Assembly (NCBI GenBank): GCA_026417625.1
Contig: JAOACW010000004.1
Location: 62,001 to 126,000 of the forward strand
Direction: 5' to 3'
DNA from: Syntrophales bacterium
Lineage (GTDB): Bacteria; Desulfobacterota; Syntrophia; Syntrophales; UBA8958
DNA: 64,000 bases
Below the pieces are notes generated by a model that was not told the origin of the DNA, did no database searches, and saw only the letters and a program-made list of their open reading frames with translations. Made by a program: the position numbers and the translations under genes. Of this stretch, positions 34,812 through 43,981 are shown piece after piece (the first letter of the stretch is position 1; every line of letters begins with the position of its first letter).

Positions 34812-35629
34812 TCGTAACCTTCCTCGTTCGCGAGAAGATCGAGGTGCAGTGTGGTGATGTCCTCTACTTCGAGATTGACCTCTGCTTTTGACTCCCGAAA
34901 GTCTATTATCTTTATGTACCTCTTGCATTTGTTACAGACATCCACTCTGTATCTGTCGTCGTCCTCGACGGTGAAGTACGCCAGCGTTTGCTGTTCCTCG
35001 TTGCCACAGAAGGGACACTTAATACGCGGGTATTGCCAGGTAAGGCCACATTGATTACAGAAGAGATAGCGGTTATCGTCCTCGTCTTTTATTTCTCCAA
35101 TCTTGGGTTCCTTTCCACAGATAGGACAGTATCCCTCTGACCATCCGTATTTGATTATGTCTTCACCATAGCGAACAGCCACCATTTCTAGGAATGGGCG
35201 TAAACATTCCTCAAGTAACATATCTATCAGATCAAACGCCGCGTCCCCTTCATCATTCTCTTCTTCCTCGAAGGGCCCATAGAAGGCATCGAGCAACATT
35301 TCATGGAAGTCGATTTCTCCGCTTCGAATCTTTTCCGCGAACTCTGCTGTCTCCTGGGGGGCTCTTTTTTCAGCGATGGATAGTAGTTGCAGAAAGTACT
35401 CCCTTGGTTTTGCCACGTCAAAGTCGGTAGTTGCTAAATCAACTAACGGAAAACCTCCTGATATTTTAGCAGGGACCAGACGTTCATCTATGGGAAAGAT
35501 TATCTTTTTCAAGTTATGTTTGCAGTTTTCTCTTAGGATGAAAATATCTTCCAGTATGTCGAGTAATTCCTCATAATGGGGGCTCTTTAGCTTATAAGCT
35601 TGAATAATTTTTAGGATATCTGTTAGCAT
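34808..35629 (-). CDS. fdhE: Formate dehydrogenase accessory protein FdhE
   Basis: A 273-residue protein with a helical N-terminal half and a C-terminal set of zinc/iron knuckles: YCPICGKEP, LFCNQCGLTW, KCPFCGNEE and VCNKCKRYI. FdhE helps mature formate dehydrogenases. No formate dehydrogenase subunit gene is in the window, so it is an orphan here. Its stop overlaps the probable start of nth. Confidence 0.88.
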   Translation of the reverse strand: MLTDILKIIQAYKLKSPHYEELLDILEDIFILRENCKHNLKKIIFPIDERLVPAKISGGFPLVDLATTDFDVAKPREYFLQLLSIAEKRAPQETAEFAEKIRSGEIDFHEMLLDAFYGPFEEEENDEGDAAFDLIDMLLEECLRPFLEMVAVRYGEDIIKYGWSEGYCPICGKEPKIGEIKDEDDNRYLFCNQCGLTWQYPRIKCPFCGNEEQQTLAYFTVEDDDRYRVDVCNKCKRYIKIIDFRESKAEVNLEVEDITTLHLDLLANEEGYE

Positions 35630-35751
35630 TTATCGTTAAACCTGTTAGCTTCTATCTTTTCGGGCTCTATACCCCCTTTTATCTGTTAGTTCAAGGGAAT
35701 TTTGTTTTTTTTATTGACATGATGTTTATCGTCGTGGGATGAGAGGTCATT

Positions 35752-36522
35752 ATGGGTATTTGTGATGCAATTGTATTGGGAATTGTGGAAGGGATTTCTG
35801 AATTTCTCCCCATTTCGTCCACGGGTCACCTAATTCTGACGTCGTTCATACTGGGTTTAGGGCACACATCTTTTCTCAAAAGTTTTGAGATCGCCATTCA
35901 GGTGGGGGCCATTTTCTCCGTAGTTATTCTTTACGGTAAAAACCTATTGAGAAACTGGGAGGTTATAAAGAGGGTTTTTGTTTCTCTCATCCCTACTGTT
36001 GTGGTAGGTGCAACTCTTTACAGAACTGTGAAGGAATACTGGCTTGGTTCTGATACGATAGTGATCTGGTCTCTATTTATAGGTGGGATTTTCCTTATAG
36101 TATTTGAGTGGTGGTACAGCGAAAAACCCCATTTAACTGAAAATATTGAGGAAATTTCATACAGAAAAGCCTTTATAATAGGAGTTTTCCAATCCATTGC
36201 CCTTATACCGGGGGTTTCAAGGGCAGCAGCGACAATCGTCGGTGGTTTGATCGTAGGATTAAAAAGAAAAACTATTGTGGAATTTTCCTTTCTACTTGCA
36301 GTTCCCACCATGATGGCTGCCACGGGTTACGACATCCTGAAGAGCGGTGGCGTTTTTTCGTGGACAGAGATAAATCTGTTGGTCGCAGGTTTCATCTCCT
36401 CTTTTATAGTGGCAATTCTGAGCATAAAGTTTCTTCTCCGCTTCATCCAAACACACACGTTCATTCCCTTTGGTATATACCGTATTGCTGTAGCCATTCT
36501 CTGGGTTCTTCTGTTTAAGTAA
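35752..36522 (+). CDS. uppP: Undecaprenyl-diphosphatase
   Basis: A 256-residue integral membrane protein with the BacA/UppP signatures GIVEGISEFLPISSTGHLIL near residue 10 and PGVSRAAATIVGGL near 155. It recycles the lipid carrier of cell-wall synthesis and gives bacitracin tolerance. It is preceded by GAGAGG and divergent from fdhE. The 201 bases to the next gene hold no clear terminator. Confidence 0.96.
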   Translation: MGICDAIVLGIVEGISEFLPISSTGHLILTSFILGLGHTSFLKSFEIAIQVGAIFSVVILYGKNLLRNWEVIKRVFVSLIPTVVVGATLYRTVKEYWLGSDTIVIWSLFIGGIFLIVFEWWYSEKPHLTENIEEISYRKAFIIGVFQSIALIPGVSRAAATIVGGLIVGLKRKTIVEFSFLLAVPTMMAATGYDILKSGGVFSWTEINLLVAGFISSFIVAILSIKFLLRFIQTHTFIPFGIYRIAVAILWVLLFK

Positions 36523-36723
36523 GGACGGCCGCATTGCGTAGTAAATTTCGCAGTGTGAACATGTCTACCACTTTTCCAATTGCCATTTGCGGTATGTTTT
36601 TTCTTTCCTTTCGATAATCATTGAGTGATATCAAACATTTAGGTAGGTTTCCGTACGCTTAAGCTTTCTGGCATACATTCTGCTTTTGATCCCCGAACAG
36701 GATTTCCTCGAGGGAGGTTTCTT

Positions 36724-37677
36724 ATGTCTTCAGACGAGAAGATTGTGGCTGTTGTTTTCCCGGGGCAGGGTGCGCAGAGGCCTGGTATGGGTAAAGATTT
36801 TGTGGAGAACCTTTCCGTATGTAGGGAGACTTTTGAGGAGGCTTCCGATGCTCTGGGTTGGGATGTGGCGAAGGTATGTTTTAGCGATGATGAGCGTCTG
36901 AGTTTAACTGAGTATACGCAGCCATGTCTTTTGACTACTGAGATTGCCATGTTCAGGGGACTTGTTTACCTATACGGTTTAAAGTCCCAATTTTTTGGAG
37001 GGCATAGTCTCGGAGAGATCACCTCTCTTGTAGCAGCGGGGGTGCTTACTCTTGCTGATGGAGTGCGAATAGTTGAGCAGCGAGGGCGTCTGATGCAGCA
37101 GGCGGCTCCCAAAGGGACGGGAGGTATGATGGCTGTGATCGGGGAGAGAGTATATGTTAATGAGATTGCCAGTACTATAGAAGATCTGCCCGTGGATGTG
37201 GCCAATGTGAATTCGCCCAAACAGATAGTCATAAGTGGTCTTGCAGAGGCTTTACCTGTTGCAGCTGAGAGGATAGCGGCGGTCTCTCGGGAGCAAGGAG
37301 TTCTCCGTTTTGTTCCTCTAAACGTGAGCGCGCCTTTCCACAGCCGGTTCATGAGGCCTGTGGAGAGTGTTTTCCAAGAAATACTCCGTTCTATTGCTCG
37401 TTCGATGAATACCGTTCCTGCGCGGAACGTGACTTCTAACTTTAGAGGAGATTTTCACAGAGATGAGGATGAAGCGATCATTTACGCATTGACGCGTCAA
37501 ATCGGTAGTCCTGTACGTTGGGTGGAGAATATGGAAGTTCTCGCTTCAAAGGCTGATGTTATTTACGAAATCGGTCCTTCCCGTCCACTAAGGGAGTTTT
37601 TTAAAGCATTAGGGGTGGATTGCATTTCAATTACCACCCTTTCTTCGGCTGCTAGAGTATTCGAGAGAGAACATTGA
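36724..37677 (+). CDS. Malonyl-CoA:ACP transacylase-like acyltransferase (locus 2)
   Basis: A 317-residue FabD-type acyltransferase that opens a ten-gene operon. FPGQGAQRPGMG, the nucleophile GHSLGE and APFHSRFM (active His) are intact. It should load malonyl, or another extender, onto the ACP encoded at 42992. It is clearly distinct from the paralogue at 10590. A GGGAGG RBS lies seven bases before the ATG. Confidence 0.9.
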   Translation: MSSDEKIVAVVFPGQGAQRPGMGKDFVENLSVCRETFEEASDALGWDVAKVCFSDDERLSLTEYTQPCLLTTEIAMFRGLVYLYGLKSQFFGGHSLGEITSLVAAGVLTLADGVRIVEQRGRLMQQAAPKGTGGMMAVIGERVYVNEIASTIEDLPVDVANVNSPKQIVISGLAEALPVAAERIAAVSREQGVLRFVPLNVSAPFHSRFMRPVESVFQEILRSIARSMNTVPARNVTSNFRGDFHRDEDEAIIYALTRQIGSPVRWVENMEVLASKADVIYEIGPSRPLREFFKALGVDCISITTLSSAARVFEREH

Positions 37678-37691
37678 GAGAGGGATCACCT

Positions 37692-38891
37692 ATGGATTTT
37701 CAGCTAACAGATGTGCAGCGTGAGTATCTGGAGACAGTGAGGCGTTTTGTGCGAACGGAGATTCTACCCAATGTAATGGTACGGGAGAAAGAACACCAGT
37801 TTCCCCATGACATTATAAGAAAGCTTTGGGAAATGGGTGTTATGAATTTGAGTATCCCTGAATCCGTGAAGGGTTATTCAATTGATGCAGTATCTACTGC
37901 GTTGATCATAAGGGAACTTGCCTACGGTGATTCAGGAATTGCCACTTCGGCTATGTGCAATGATCTCGCCAATGTGGTTATTGCGAAGCACGGTACACCT
38001 TTTCAGCAGGAAATTTATCTTAGAAAATTTTTGGAAAGTCCACTCCTTGCTTCATTTTGCCTCACGGAACCTGGTGCAGGTTCTGACAACATGGCAATGC
38101 GATCGTATATTAAGCGCCGGGAGGATGGGTCGTATGTTCTTAACGGTTCTAAGTGTTTCATTACAAACGCCTCCTATGCTTCTCAGTTTACGGTGTTCTG
38201 TAAAGTAGGCTCGCCTGAAGGGGCCTTCATGTCCTGCGTGGTGATTCCTGTGGATAACGCGGCGGGGGAAGAATGGAAGGGAAGTGCCGAAAAAGGTCGT
38301 GTAGTCAATCTGAACGGTGGTGGGTGCATTGTAACTGGGAAGGCGGAGGATAAGCTCGGTCAACGGCTATCCAATACCGCTACTGTAAGTTTCGAGGATG
38401 TTCCCGTCCTTACCCACCAAATCATCGGCGATCGCCGTAGAGGGTTTCAGTATCTCGTGGACGTTTTGGATTATGCGAGACCAATGGTTGCAGCTATTGG
38501 TGTGGGACTGGCTATGAGGGCACTTGACGTTACCCTCCAGTACACGAGAGAGAGGAGACAGTTTGGTTCGCGGATCTGTGATATTCCCGTGGCACGAGAT
38601 ACCCTGGTGAAGATGTGGAAGAAGGTGGAGTTAGCCGATCTAGCCCTTATGAGGGCAGCTTGGATGGTTGAGGAGAACGCGCCTGAGAAGGGACGTTACG
38701 CTTCGCTTGCGAAGAATGTTGCTGCAGAAGCGGCGTTGTTTTGTACTATGGAGGGTCTTCATCTCCACGGGGGATATGGTTTCATGAATGAGTACGAAAT
38801 TTCCAAGTTGGCCAGGGATGCCCACATCATTGACATTTACGAGGGGGTTCGCGAAGTTCAGGATATGATAATCGGCAGGGAGATTGTGTGA
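37692..38891 (+). CDS. Acyl-CoA dehydrogenase family flavoprotein
   Basis: A 399-residue acyl-CoA dehydrogenase-fold protein. It has the FAD/substrate segments LTEPGAGSDNMAM and FITNASYASQF and the usual catalytic Glu in IYEGVREVQ (E384). In a biosynthetic operon without FabI/FabK/FabL it might reduce enoyl-ACP or introduce a double bond into an ACP-bound chain; direction cannot be read from sequence. A 20-residue insertion-like stretch (PVDNAAGEEWKG...) follows the beta domain. I start at ATG 37692; the TTG at 37674 overlaps fabD. Confidence 0.85.
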   Translation: MDFQLTDVQREYLETVRRFVRTEILPNVMVREKEHQFPHDIIRKLWEMGVMNLSIPESVKGYSIDAVSTALIIRELAYGDSGIATSAMCNDLANVVIAKHGTPFQQEIYLRKFLESPLLASFCLTEPGAGSDNMAMRSYIKRREDGSYVLNGSKCFITNASYASQFTVFCKVGSPEGAFMSCVVIPVDNAAGEEWKGSAEKGRVVNLNGGGCIVTGKAEDKLGQRLSNTATVSFEDVPVLTHQIIGDRRRGFQYLVDVLDYARPMVAAIGVGLAMRALDVTLQYTRERRQFGSRICDIPVARDTLVKMWKKVELADLALMRAAWMVEENAPEKGRYASLAKNVAAEAALFCTMEGLHLHGGYGFMNEYEISKLARDAHIIDIYEGVREVQDMIIGREIV

Positions 38892-39880
38892 TAAATATGC
38901 TGTACATACACGGACTGGGTCATTACCACCCGGAGAATGTGATTACAAATGAGTTTCTTGAGTCTCTGGACATAGGGACTACAGACGAATGGATTATGGA
39001 AAGGGTAGGAATCCGTTTTCGACGGACGATCCTGCCACTGGAATATATCAGGGCGACCAAAAACAGTGATCCTAGAGAGGCTTATGAAATAACGCGGGGG
39101 GCTAATGCTAAGACGGGAGCAGCGGCTGCCCGGATGGCTATGGAGAGGGCTGGTATTGGACCGGAGGATGTCGGTCTTGTTATTTCCGGTAGCTCGGCAC
39201 CGGAAGTACTTTCACCAGCGGAAGCTACCCTCATTGCGGAGGCTCTTGGTATAGAGGCCCCGTGTTTTGATCTAAATTCTGCGTGCACCTCCTTTGGTAT
39301 GCAGCTTCGCTTTCTTGATATGATGCGGCCGGAGGCCCTACCTCCCTTTATTCTTCTTGTGAATCCGGAGAATCTTACGCGCACTGTTGATTTTTCTGAT
39401 AGATCATCAGCGGTTCTCTTTGGTGATGGGAGCTCAGCCGCTGTGGTATCAGCGACGGTTCCGTCAAGAATCACTGTCAGAAACTGCGAGAGTAGTACAA
39501 AACCTTCACTCTGGGAAAAAGTAACCATTCCGCGGTGGAGTTATTTTCGCCAGGATGGAAATGCAGTTCAGGGTTACGCCATAAGACGTATGACGGAATC
39601 TCTGCGATATTTGCGGAGTTGTGTAAACGGTGGACGTTTTATCTTCGTTGGCCATCAGGCTAATTTGGGTATGCTCAGGACAGTCTGTGAAAGGGCGAAC
39701 CTACCGCCGGACTATCATTGGCATAACGTGGAAGAATACGGAAACACGGGATGTTCGGGTGCACCTGCAGTTTTGAGTCAGCACTGGGATGATATAAAGG
39801 AGGGTGACAACATCGCAATTACGCTGGTAGGCGCCGGTTTAACATGGGTGCATTTCAGCCTGCATATAGAAAGGAGTTGA
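38888..39880 (+). CDS. 3-oxoacyl-ACP synthase III-like condensing enzyme (locus 2)
   Basis: A 330-residue KAS III-type enzyme with active Cys in NSACTSFG, His in GHQANLGM and Asn in YGNTGCSG. It probably starts chain building with a pathway-specific acyl starter. It has an insertion-like stretch near residues 195-220 (ESSTKPSLWEKVTIPRWS). The GTG start overlaps the stop of the dehydrogenase gene (GTGTGA); an ATG nine bases on is also possible. Confidence 0.87.
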   Translation: MINMLYIHGLGHYHPENVITNEFLESLDIGTTDEWIMERVGIRFRRTILPLEYIRATKNSDPREAYEITRGANAKTGAAAARMAMERAGIGPEDVGLVISGSSAPEVLSPAEATLIAEALGIEAPCFDLNSACTSFGMQLRFLDMMRPEALPPFILLVNPENLTRTVDFSDRSSAVLFGDGSSAAVVSATVPSRITVRNCESSTKPSLWEKVTIPRWSYFRQDGNAVQGYAIRRMTESLRYLRSCVNGGRFIFVGHQANLGMLRTVCERANLPPDYHWHNVEEYGNTGCSGAPAVLSQHWDDIKEGDNIAITLVGAGLTWVHFSLHIERS

Positions 39881-39885
39881 CTTCT

Positions 39886-40482
39886 GTGACTTATCAGGAA
39901 TTTATGAACAGATCTTTTTTTAGTCAGATAGAGCTCATCGCCTTTGCATACGGAAAATTGGTGGATGATCCACCTGTCAATTTTGATGGAAGGCTTCCCG
40001 CTCCTCCCTTTCTGATGGTGGACAGAGTACTTGAGCTGGAGAAGAACGGGCGTCGGGGACGTATAGTCGCAGAGCAGGATGTGAGAATTGATGCCTGGTT
40101 CTTTCAGTGTCATATGCCTGGTGATCCCGTTCAACCAGGGTGTCTTTGCATAGATGCCGTGTGGCAGCTCCTAGGCTTTTACGGGATTTGGCGGGGCGCT
40201 CTCGGTGTGGGGAGAGCCTTAGGTTGCGGTGAGATTTCATTCGAAGGCCAGGTGCGTCCTCATGATCGCTATGTACGATATGAAATATCGGTAAAACGGT
40301 TTGTGGAACTCAAGGATTCGGGTTCTTTTCTCGTCATCGGTGATGGGGAGATGTTTGTCAATGGGGAGTGCATAGGTTATGTGAGGGACGCCAAAACGGG
40401 GATATTCCAGGGCATTATGTATAGGAATTACCCGTGGAAAACGATCAATGGCACAGGGGGTTCAGTGAGGAGGCAATTGTGA
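39886..40482 (+). CDS. fabA: FabA-type 3-hydroxyacyl-ACP dehydratase
   Basis: A 198-residue single hot-dog protein much closer to FabA than FabZ: LPAPPFLMVDRV, WFFQCHMPGDPVQPGCLCIDAVWQL (cut here at 20: CHMPGDPVQPGCLCIDAVWQ) with the His and Asp of the active site, and GRALGCGEISFEGQV. FabA dehydrates and can isomerise trans-2 to cis-3 enoyl-ACP, the anaerobic branch point to unsaturated chains. The GTG at 39886 has AAAGGAG nine bases before it; an upstream ATG lies inside the preceding gene. Confidence 0.88.
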   Translation: MTYQEFMNRSFFSQIELIAFAYGKLVDDPPVNFDGRLPAPPFLMVDRVLELEKNGRRGRIVAEQDVRIDAWFFQCHMPGDPVQPGCLCIDAVWQLLGFYGIWRGALGVGRALGCGEISFEGQVRPHDRYVRYEISVKRFVELKDSGSFLVIGDGEMFVNGECIGYVRDAKTGIFQGIMYRNYPWKTINGTGGSVRRQL

Positions 40483-41207
40483 AGGGGGCAAAAGTAGCAG
40501 TTGTCACTGGTGGTGCTACAGGTATAGGAGCCGCGTGTTGCAGGGCGCTGGCGAGAAAGGGTTTTCTGGTGGGCATACATTACAACAGAAGCGCAAGTGC
40601 GGCTGAAGGTTTGCTTTCAGAGCTCGGTGAGGGTTTCCTTTTGAAGGCGGATCTCGCCCATGTGGAAGAGATAGACCATATGTTGGAAGATTTGCGGGCG
40701 AAAGTGAATAGAGTTGACGTTCTTGTCAACAACGCAGGTGTGTCGATCAATGCAGATATACACTCAATGAATGTGGAACAGTTTGACAGACAGCGGTGGA
40801 TGTCTCGGGGAACCTGGTATCTCACAAAGAGGATTTTACGTCAATTCATGATCCGGCAAAATGAGGGTCGGATTATAAATATTTCGAGTGTTGTGGCATC
40901 CATCGGAAACGCTGGTCAGATACCCTACACCATGGAAAAGGCAGCCCTAGAGGCTTTCACAAAATCTCTCGCTAAGGAGCTCTCAGGCAGGAACATCCTT
41001 GTAAACGCTGTGGCTCCCGGTTTTATAGACACAGAGATGACAAAATCTCTACCGGAGGAGATACGTGTGGAAATACTTTCACGAATACCCCTTGGCCGAA
41101 TGGGAAGACCTGAAGAAGTAGCTGAGGTGGTGGCATTTTTGGCAACGGAAGGTACGTACATCCACGGGACAGTCGTTCATGTAAATGGAGGGCTCTATGG
41201 GGGTTGA
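40479..41207 (+). CDS. FabG-like 3-oxoacyl-ACP reductase (SDR)
   Basis: A 242-residue short-chain dehydrogenase/reductase. TGGATGIGAA binds NADP(H), LVNNAGVS follows, and the catalytic Ser (NISSVVAS) and Tyr-x3-Lys (YTMEK) are present. It reduces 3-oxoacyl-ACP. The start is GTG with GAGGAGG six bases upstream and overlaps the fabA stop; the ATG at 40434 lies inside fabA. YTMEK replaces the common YSASK but keeps Tyr and Lys. Confidence 0.88.
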   Translation: MKGAKVAVVTGGATGIGAACCRALARKGFLVGIHYNRSASAAEGLLSELGEGFLLKADLAHVEEIDHMLEDLRAKVNRVDVLVNNAGVSINADIHSMNVEQFDRQRWMSRGTWYLTKRILRQFMIRQNEGRIINISSVVASIGNAGQIPYTMEKAALEAFTKSLAKELSGRNILVNAVAPGFIDTEMTKSLPEEIRVEILSRIPLGRMGRPEEVAEVVAFLATEGTYIHGTVVHVNGGLYGG

Positions 41208-41685
41208 CCGTAAAACGGTGGAGACAGTTCTCAGTCTTGTCCCTCAGGCTCCGCCTTTTCGTTTTGTGGACGATATTCTTGAGTTAGACGAAGATCGCAT
41301 TTTGGGGAGGTGTTGTTTTCCTCACGATGCGTGGTTTTACAGAGGTCACTTCCCAGGAAATCCCGTTACTCCTGGGGTTATTATCATTGAGGCCATGGCC
41401 CAAACCGCTGTGGTTGCCTTTGGTATATATCTCCTTTTGTTGCAGGGTAAGGGAGAGGAGGAAATAAGAAAACAAATGACCCTTTTTTCGTTTCTAGAAA
41501 ACGTAGATTTTATGGACATTGTGCGACCTGGGGAATCGCTTATTGTGAGGGGTGAAAAGGTATACTTCCGCCGTGGGAATTTAAAGGTAAAAGCGTTAAT
41601 GGAAAGAGAAGGAGGTAACGTGGTGTGCAGTGGAGTTCTGGCTGGTACCTCCCGCAGTATACCTATTTTGGATTCTGCGGGGTGA
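41197..41685 (+). CDS. FabZ-like 3-hydroxyacyl-ACP dehydratase
   Basis: A 162-residue hot-dog dehydratase with PPFRFVDDI, FYRGHFPGNPVTPGVIIIEA (catalytic His and Glu) and AQTAV. It is a second dehydratase beside the FabA-type enzyme two genes upstream. ATG 41197 is chosen because GGAGGG lies just upstream; ATG 41185 would add four residues. It overlaps the reductase gene by 11 bases. Confidence 0.88.
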   Translation: MGVDRKTVETVLSLVPQAPPFRFVDDILELDEDRILGRCCFPHDAWFYRGHFPGNPVTPGVIIIEAMAQTAVVAFGIYLLLLQGKGEEEIRKQMTLFSFLENVDFMDIVRPGESLIVRGEKVYFRRGNLKVKALMEREGGNVVCSGVLAGTSRSIPILDSAG

Positions 41686-41707
41686 TTACTGAAAGAGGTG
41701 TGGTCCT

Positions 41708-42988
41708 ATGATGAGGAGGGTGGTTGTAACAGGAATGGGGGTAGTTGCCCCTAATGCCCATGGTTTAGAGGCTTTTGAGAAGGCACTCCGGGAAGGGCGA
41801 TCTGGTATCAGATTTATCCCTGAGCTAAAAGAGCTTGGGTTTTCCTGCCAGGTGGGAGGAAAACCTGTAGACTTTGATCGTATTGTGGAGTCTTATTTTG
41901 ATGCTGAGACGTTGCTTTCCATGAATGAAAATATAGGTTACGCATCTGTTGCGGCTGTGGATGCTTGGAGGGATGCAGGCTTTGAGGTACCCCCTCCGGA
42001 TAGTGAGTATGTAAATTGGGACACTGGTGCAGTCATTGGATGTGGAATTGGCGGGATGGATACAATTGCTCATTACGTTGTGCCTTACGTTAACGAGCGA
42101 AAGGTACGTCGTATGGGTAGTACTATTGTGGAGCAGGTGATGAATAGCGGTCCCAGTGCTCGCGTCGCCAGTCTCCTCGCTCTAGGCAATCAGGTTACAT
42201 CCAATTCAGCTGCATGTTCTACAGGCACTGAAGCTATCCACGATGCTATGTGGAGGATCCGTCTTGGTCTGGCTAAGAGGATGCTAGCCGGAGGCTCTGA
42301 GGGGGGGTCGCCTTATGTGTGGTCTGGATTTGATGCCATGCGGGTTATATGCAGAAAGTTTAACGATAATCCTGAGGCGGCTTCAAGACCTATGAGTGCA
42401 TCTGCTGCAGGGTTTGTTCCAGGTGCTGGCAGTGCTATACTTGTTCTGGAGGATCTTGAAACGGCCATTGCGAGAGGGGCGCGTATTTATGCGGAAGTTA
42501 AGGGAGCGGCTGTCAACTGCGGTGGTCAAAGGCAGGGGGGGACGATGACCGCACCTAACCCAGAAGGAGTAAAACGGTGCATTAGAATGGCCATTCAGGA
42601 TGCGGGTATATCTCCCGAGGAAATTGATGCCATTAACGGTCATCTTACTGCTACTTATGCAGATCCTGTGGAGGTGAGAAATTGGGCAGAAGCCCTAGAA
42701 AGAATCCCTGAGAACTTTCCTTACATCAATTCTACTAAATCAATGATAGGACACTGTCTGGGTGCGGCAGGGGCACTCGAAAGCGTTGCTGTTGTTCTTC
42801 AGCTTTATAGAGGTTTTATCCATCCTTCTATCAACTGTGAGGATATCCATCCTGATATCGCTCCTTTTGATAGTAAGGTACCCAGGGTGTGTTTGGAGAT
42901 GCCTAGCTTACGTATAATTGCCAAAGCGGGTTTCGGCTTTGGTGATGTTAACAGTTGCATTATATTCAAGAAATGGGAGGATGAGTGA
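41708..42988 (+). CDS. 3-oxoacyl-ACP synthase, KAS I/II type, atypical His motif
   Basis: A 426-residue elongating ketosynthase. The Cys-His-His triad is C170 (NSAACSTGTEAI), H312 (NGHLTATYADPVE) and H349 (KSMIGHCLGAAGALE). In usual FabF/FabB the first His stands in HGTST; the GHLTAT form here suggests a separate subfamily. It lies between the FabZ-like gene and the ACP gene and should elongate the chain made by this operon. No chain-length-factor partner is present. Confidence 0.87.
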   Translation: MMRRVVVTGMGVVAPNAHGLEAFEKALREGRSGIRFIPELKELGFSCQVGGKPVDFDRIVESYFDAETLLSMNENIGYASVAAVDAWRDAGFEVPPPDSEYVNWDTGAVIGCGIGGMDTIAHYVVPYVNERKVRRMGSTIVEQVMNSGPSARVASLLALGNQVTSNSAACSTGTEAIHDAMWRIRLGLAKRMLAGGSEGGSPYVWSGFDAMRVICRKFNDNPEAASRPMSASAAGFVPGAGSAILVLEDLETAIARGARIYAEVKGAAVNCGGQRQGGTMTAPNPEGVKRCIRMAIQDAGISPEEIDAINGHLTATYADPVEVRNWAEALERIPENFPYINSTKSMIGHCLGAAGALESVAVVLQLYRGFIHPSINCEDIHPDIAPFDSKVPRVCLEMPSLRIIAKAGFGFGDVNSCIIFKKWEDE

Positions 42989-42991
42989 GTC

Positions 42992-43243
42992 ATGGATGAG
43001 CGAGCTATTTTTGAAAAGATGATTGAAATTCTCAAGGTTTACACGAAGGATGTGGCTTTAGTGGAAAAAGCCACCATGGATACGCACATATTGGATGACC
43101 TTAAGGTAAATTCTGCTCGGCTTGTGGACATTATAATAAAGTGTGAGGACGTCTTCGGAATTACGATTGAGGATGACGAGGCTGATAAAATCAGAACTAT
43201 CGGTGATGCCGTAAATCTAATCAAGCAAAAGGTCTCTGTCTGA
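42992..43243 (+). CDS. Acyl carrier protein (locus 2), NSA-type serine motif
   Basis: An 83-residue carrier protein. The expected phosphopantetheine serine is S41 in LKVNSARLVD, where most ACPs have DSL. The helix II to helix III pattern (IIIKCEDVFGITIEDDEA) is normal. It starts three bases after the ketosynthase and is followed by an acyltransferase and a phosphopantetheinyl transferase that could activate it. Confidence 0.85.
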   Translation: MDERAIFEKMIEILKVYTKDVALVEKATMDTHILDDLKVNSARLVDIIIKCEDVFGITIEDDEADKIRTIGDAVNLIKQKVSV

Positions 43244-43249
43244 TCAAAA

Positions 43250-43981
43250 ATGCTATCTCTGAAAATCCAGTATTGGGCTGGAAGGATAGCGGTTTTCTTT
43301 CTAGCGCCCCTATATATCATTGTGCTCAGGTTTTTCTTTAAATACAGGCTCCGCAACCTAAGCGAGGTGAGGCGTAAGTGGCGGATGCTTTTGGAGGAAC
43401 ATAGGGGACCGTGGATTGTCTGTGCCAATCATCTAACCCTTATCGATTCTCTCATTCTGACGTATGGTCTATATTCCCTCTGGGATCATATAGTGTATTA
43501 CGATACCATTCCCTGGAACCTACCTGAAAAGAGGAACTTTCAGAAGAATTTGGCTTTGGTTATTTTCTGTTATCTCGCGAAGTGTATACCTGTTGAGCGA
43601 GGAGGGGATCGAGAAGGAATGAAGAAAACTGTAGAGAAGTGTAATACTCTCCTAACTATGGGGCAGAGTCTGCTCATATTCCCTGAGGGAAGGAGGTCCC
43701 GGAAAGGTAGGGTAGATGTAGAGAATTATGCTTATGGTGTGGGGCGTTTTGTGGCTGAGCATAGTAACTGTCGTGTGCTTCTGGCTTATCTTCGGGGAGA
43801 TGGGCAGGAGACGTTCAGCGATTACCCAAAGCGGGGCGAAACGTTTATCATTATGCTTAAGCCTTTTGAAGTTCCCTCCATGGGTCTTCAGGGCTTAAGG
43901 GGTCACCGAGAAAGGGCAAAGAGCATTGTTGAGGAACTGGCGAAGATGGAAGATGAGTATTTTCGGGACTATAGGCAATGA
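43250..43981 (+). CDS. PlsC-like 1-acylglycerol-phosphate acyltransferase family protein
   Basis: A 243-residue membrane-associated acyltransferase with an N-terminal hydrophobic helix (about residues 10-30), the NHLTLID catalytic motif (H-x4-D) near residue 63 and FPEGRRSRKG near 148. PlsC enzymes esterify lysophosphatidate; relatives in natural-product operons move unusual acyl chains to other acceptors. Its place at the end of a fatty-acid-type operon suggests it transfers the operon's product from ACP to a lipid. Confidence 0.85.
   Translation: MLSLKIQYWAGRIAVFFLAPLYIIVLRFFFKYRLRNLSEVRRKWRMLLEEHRGPWIVCANHLTLIDSLILTYGLYSLWDHIVYYDTIPWNLPEKRNFQKNLALVIFCYLAKCIPVERGGDREGMKKTVEKCNTLLTMGQSLLIFPEGRRSRKGRVDVENYAYGVGRFVAEHSNCRVLLAYLRGDGQETFSDYPKRGETFIIMLKPFEVPSMGLQGLRGHRERAKSIVEELAKMEDEYFRDYRQ

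Noticed and set aside
36523-36723. Possible small gene between uppP and the acyl-chain operon
   Set aside because: No start codon with an RBS leads to a frame longer than a few dozen codons, and no conserved motif is visible.
37674-37691. TTG start for the acyl-CoA dehydrogenase at 37674
   Set aside because: It overlaps the preceding gene and adds six residues absent from the family; the ATG at 37692 with GAGAGG upstream fits better.
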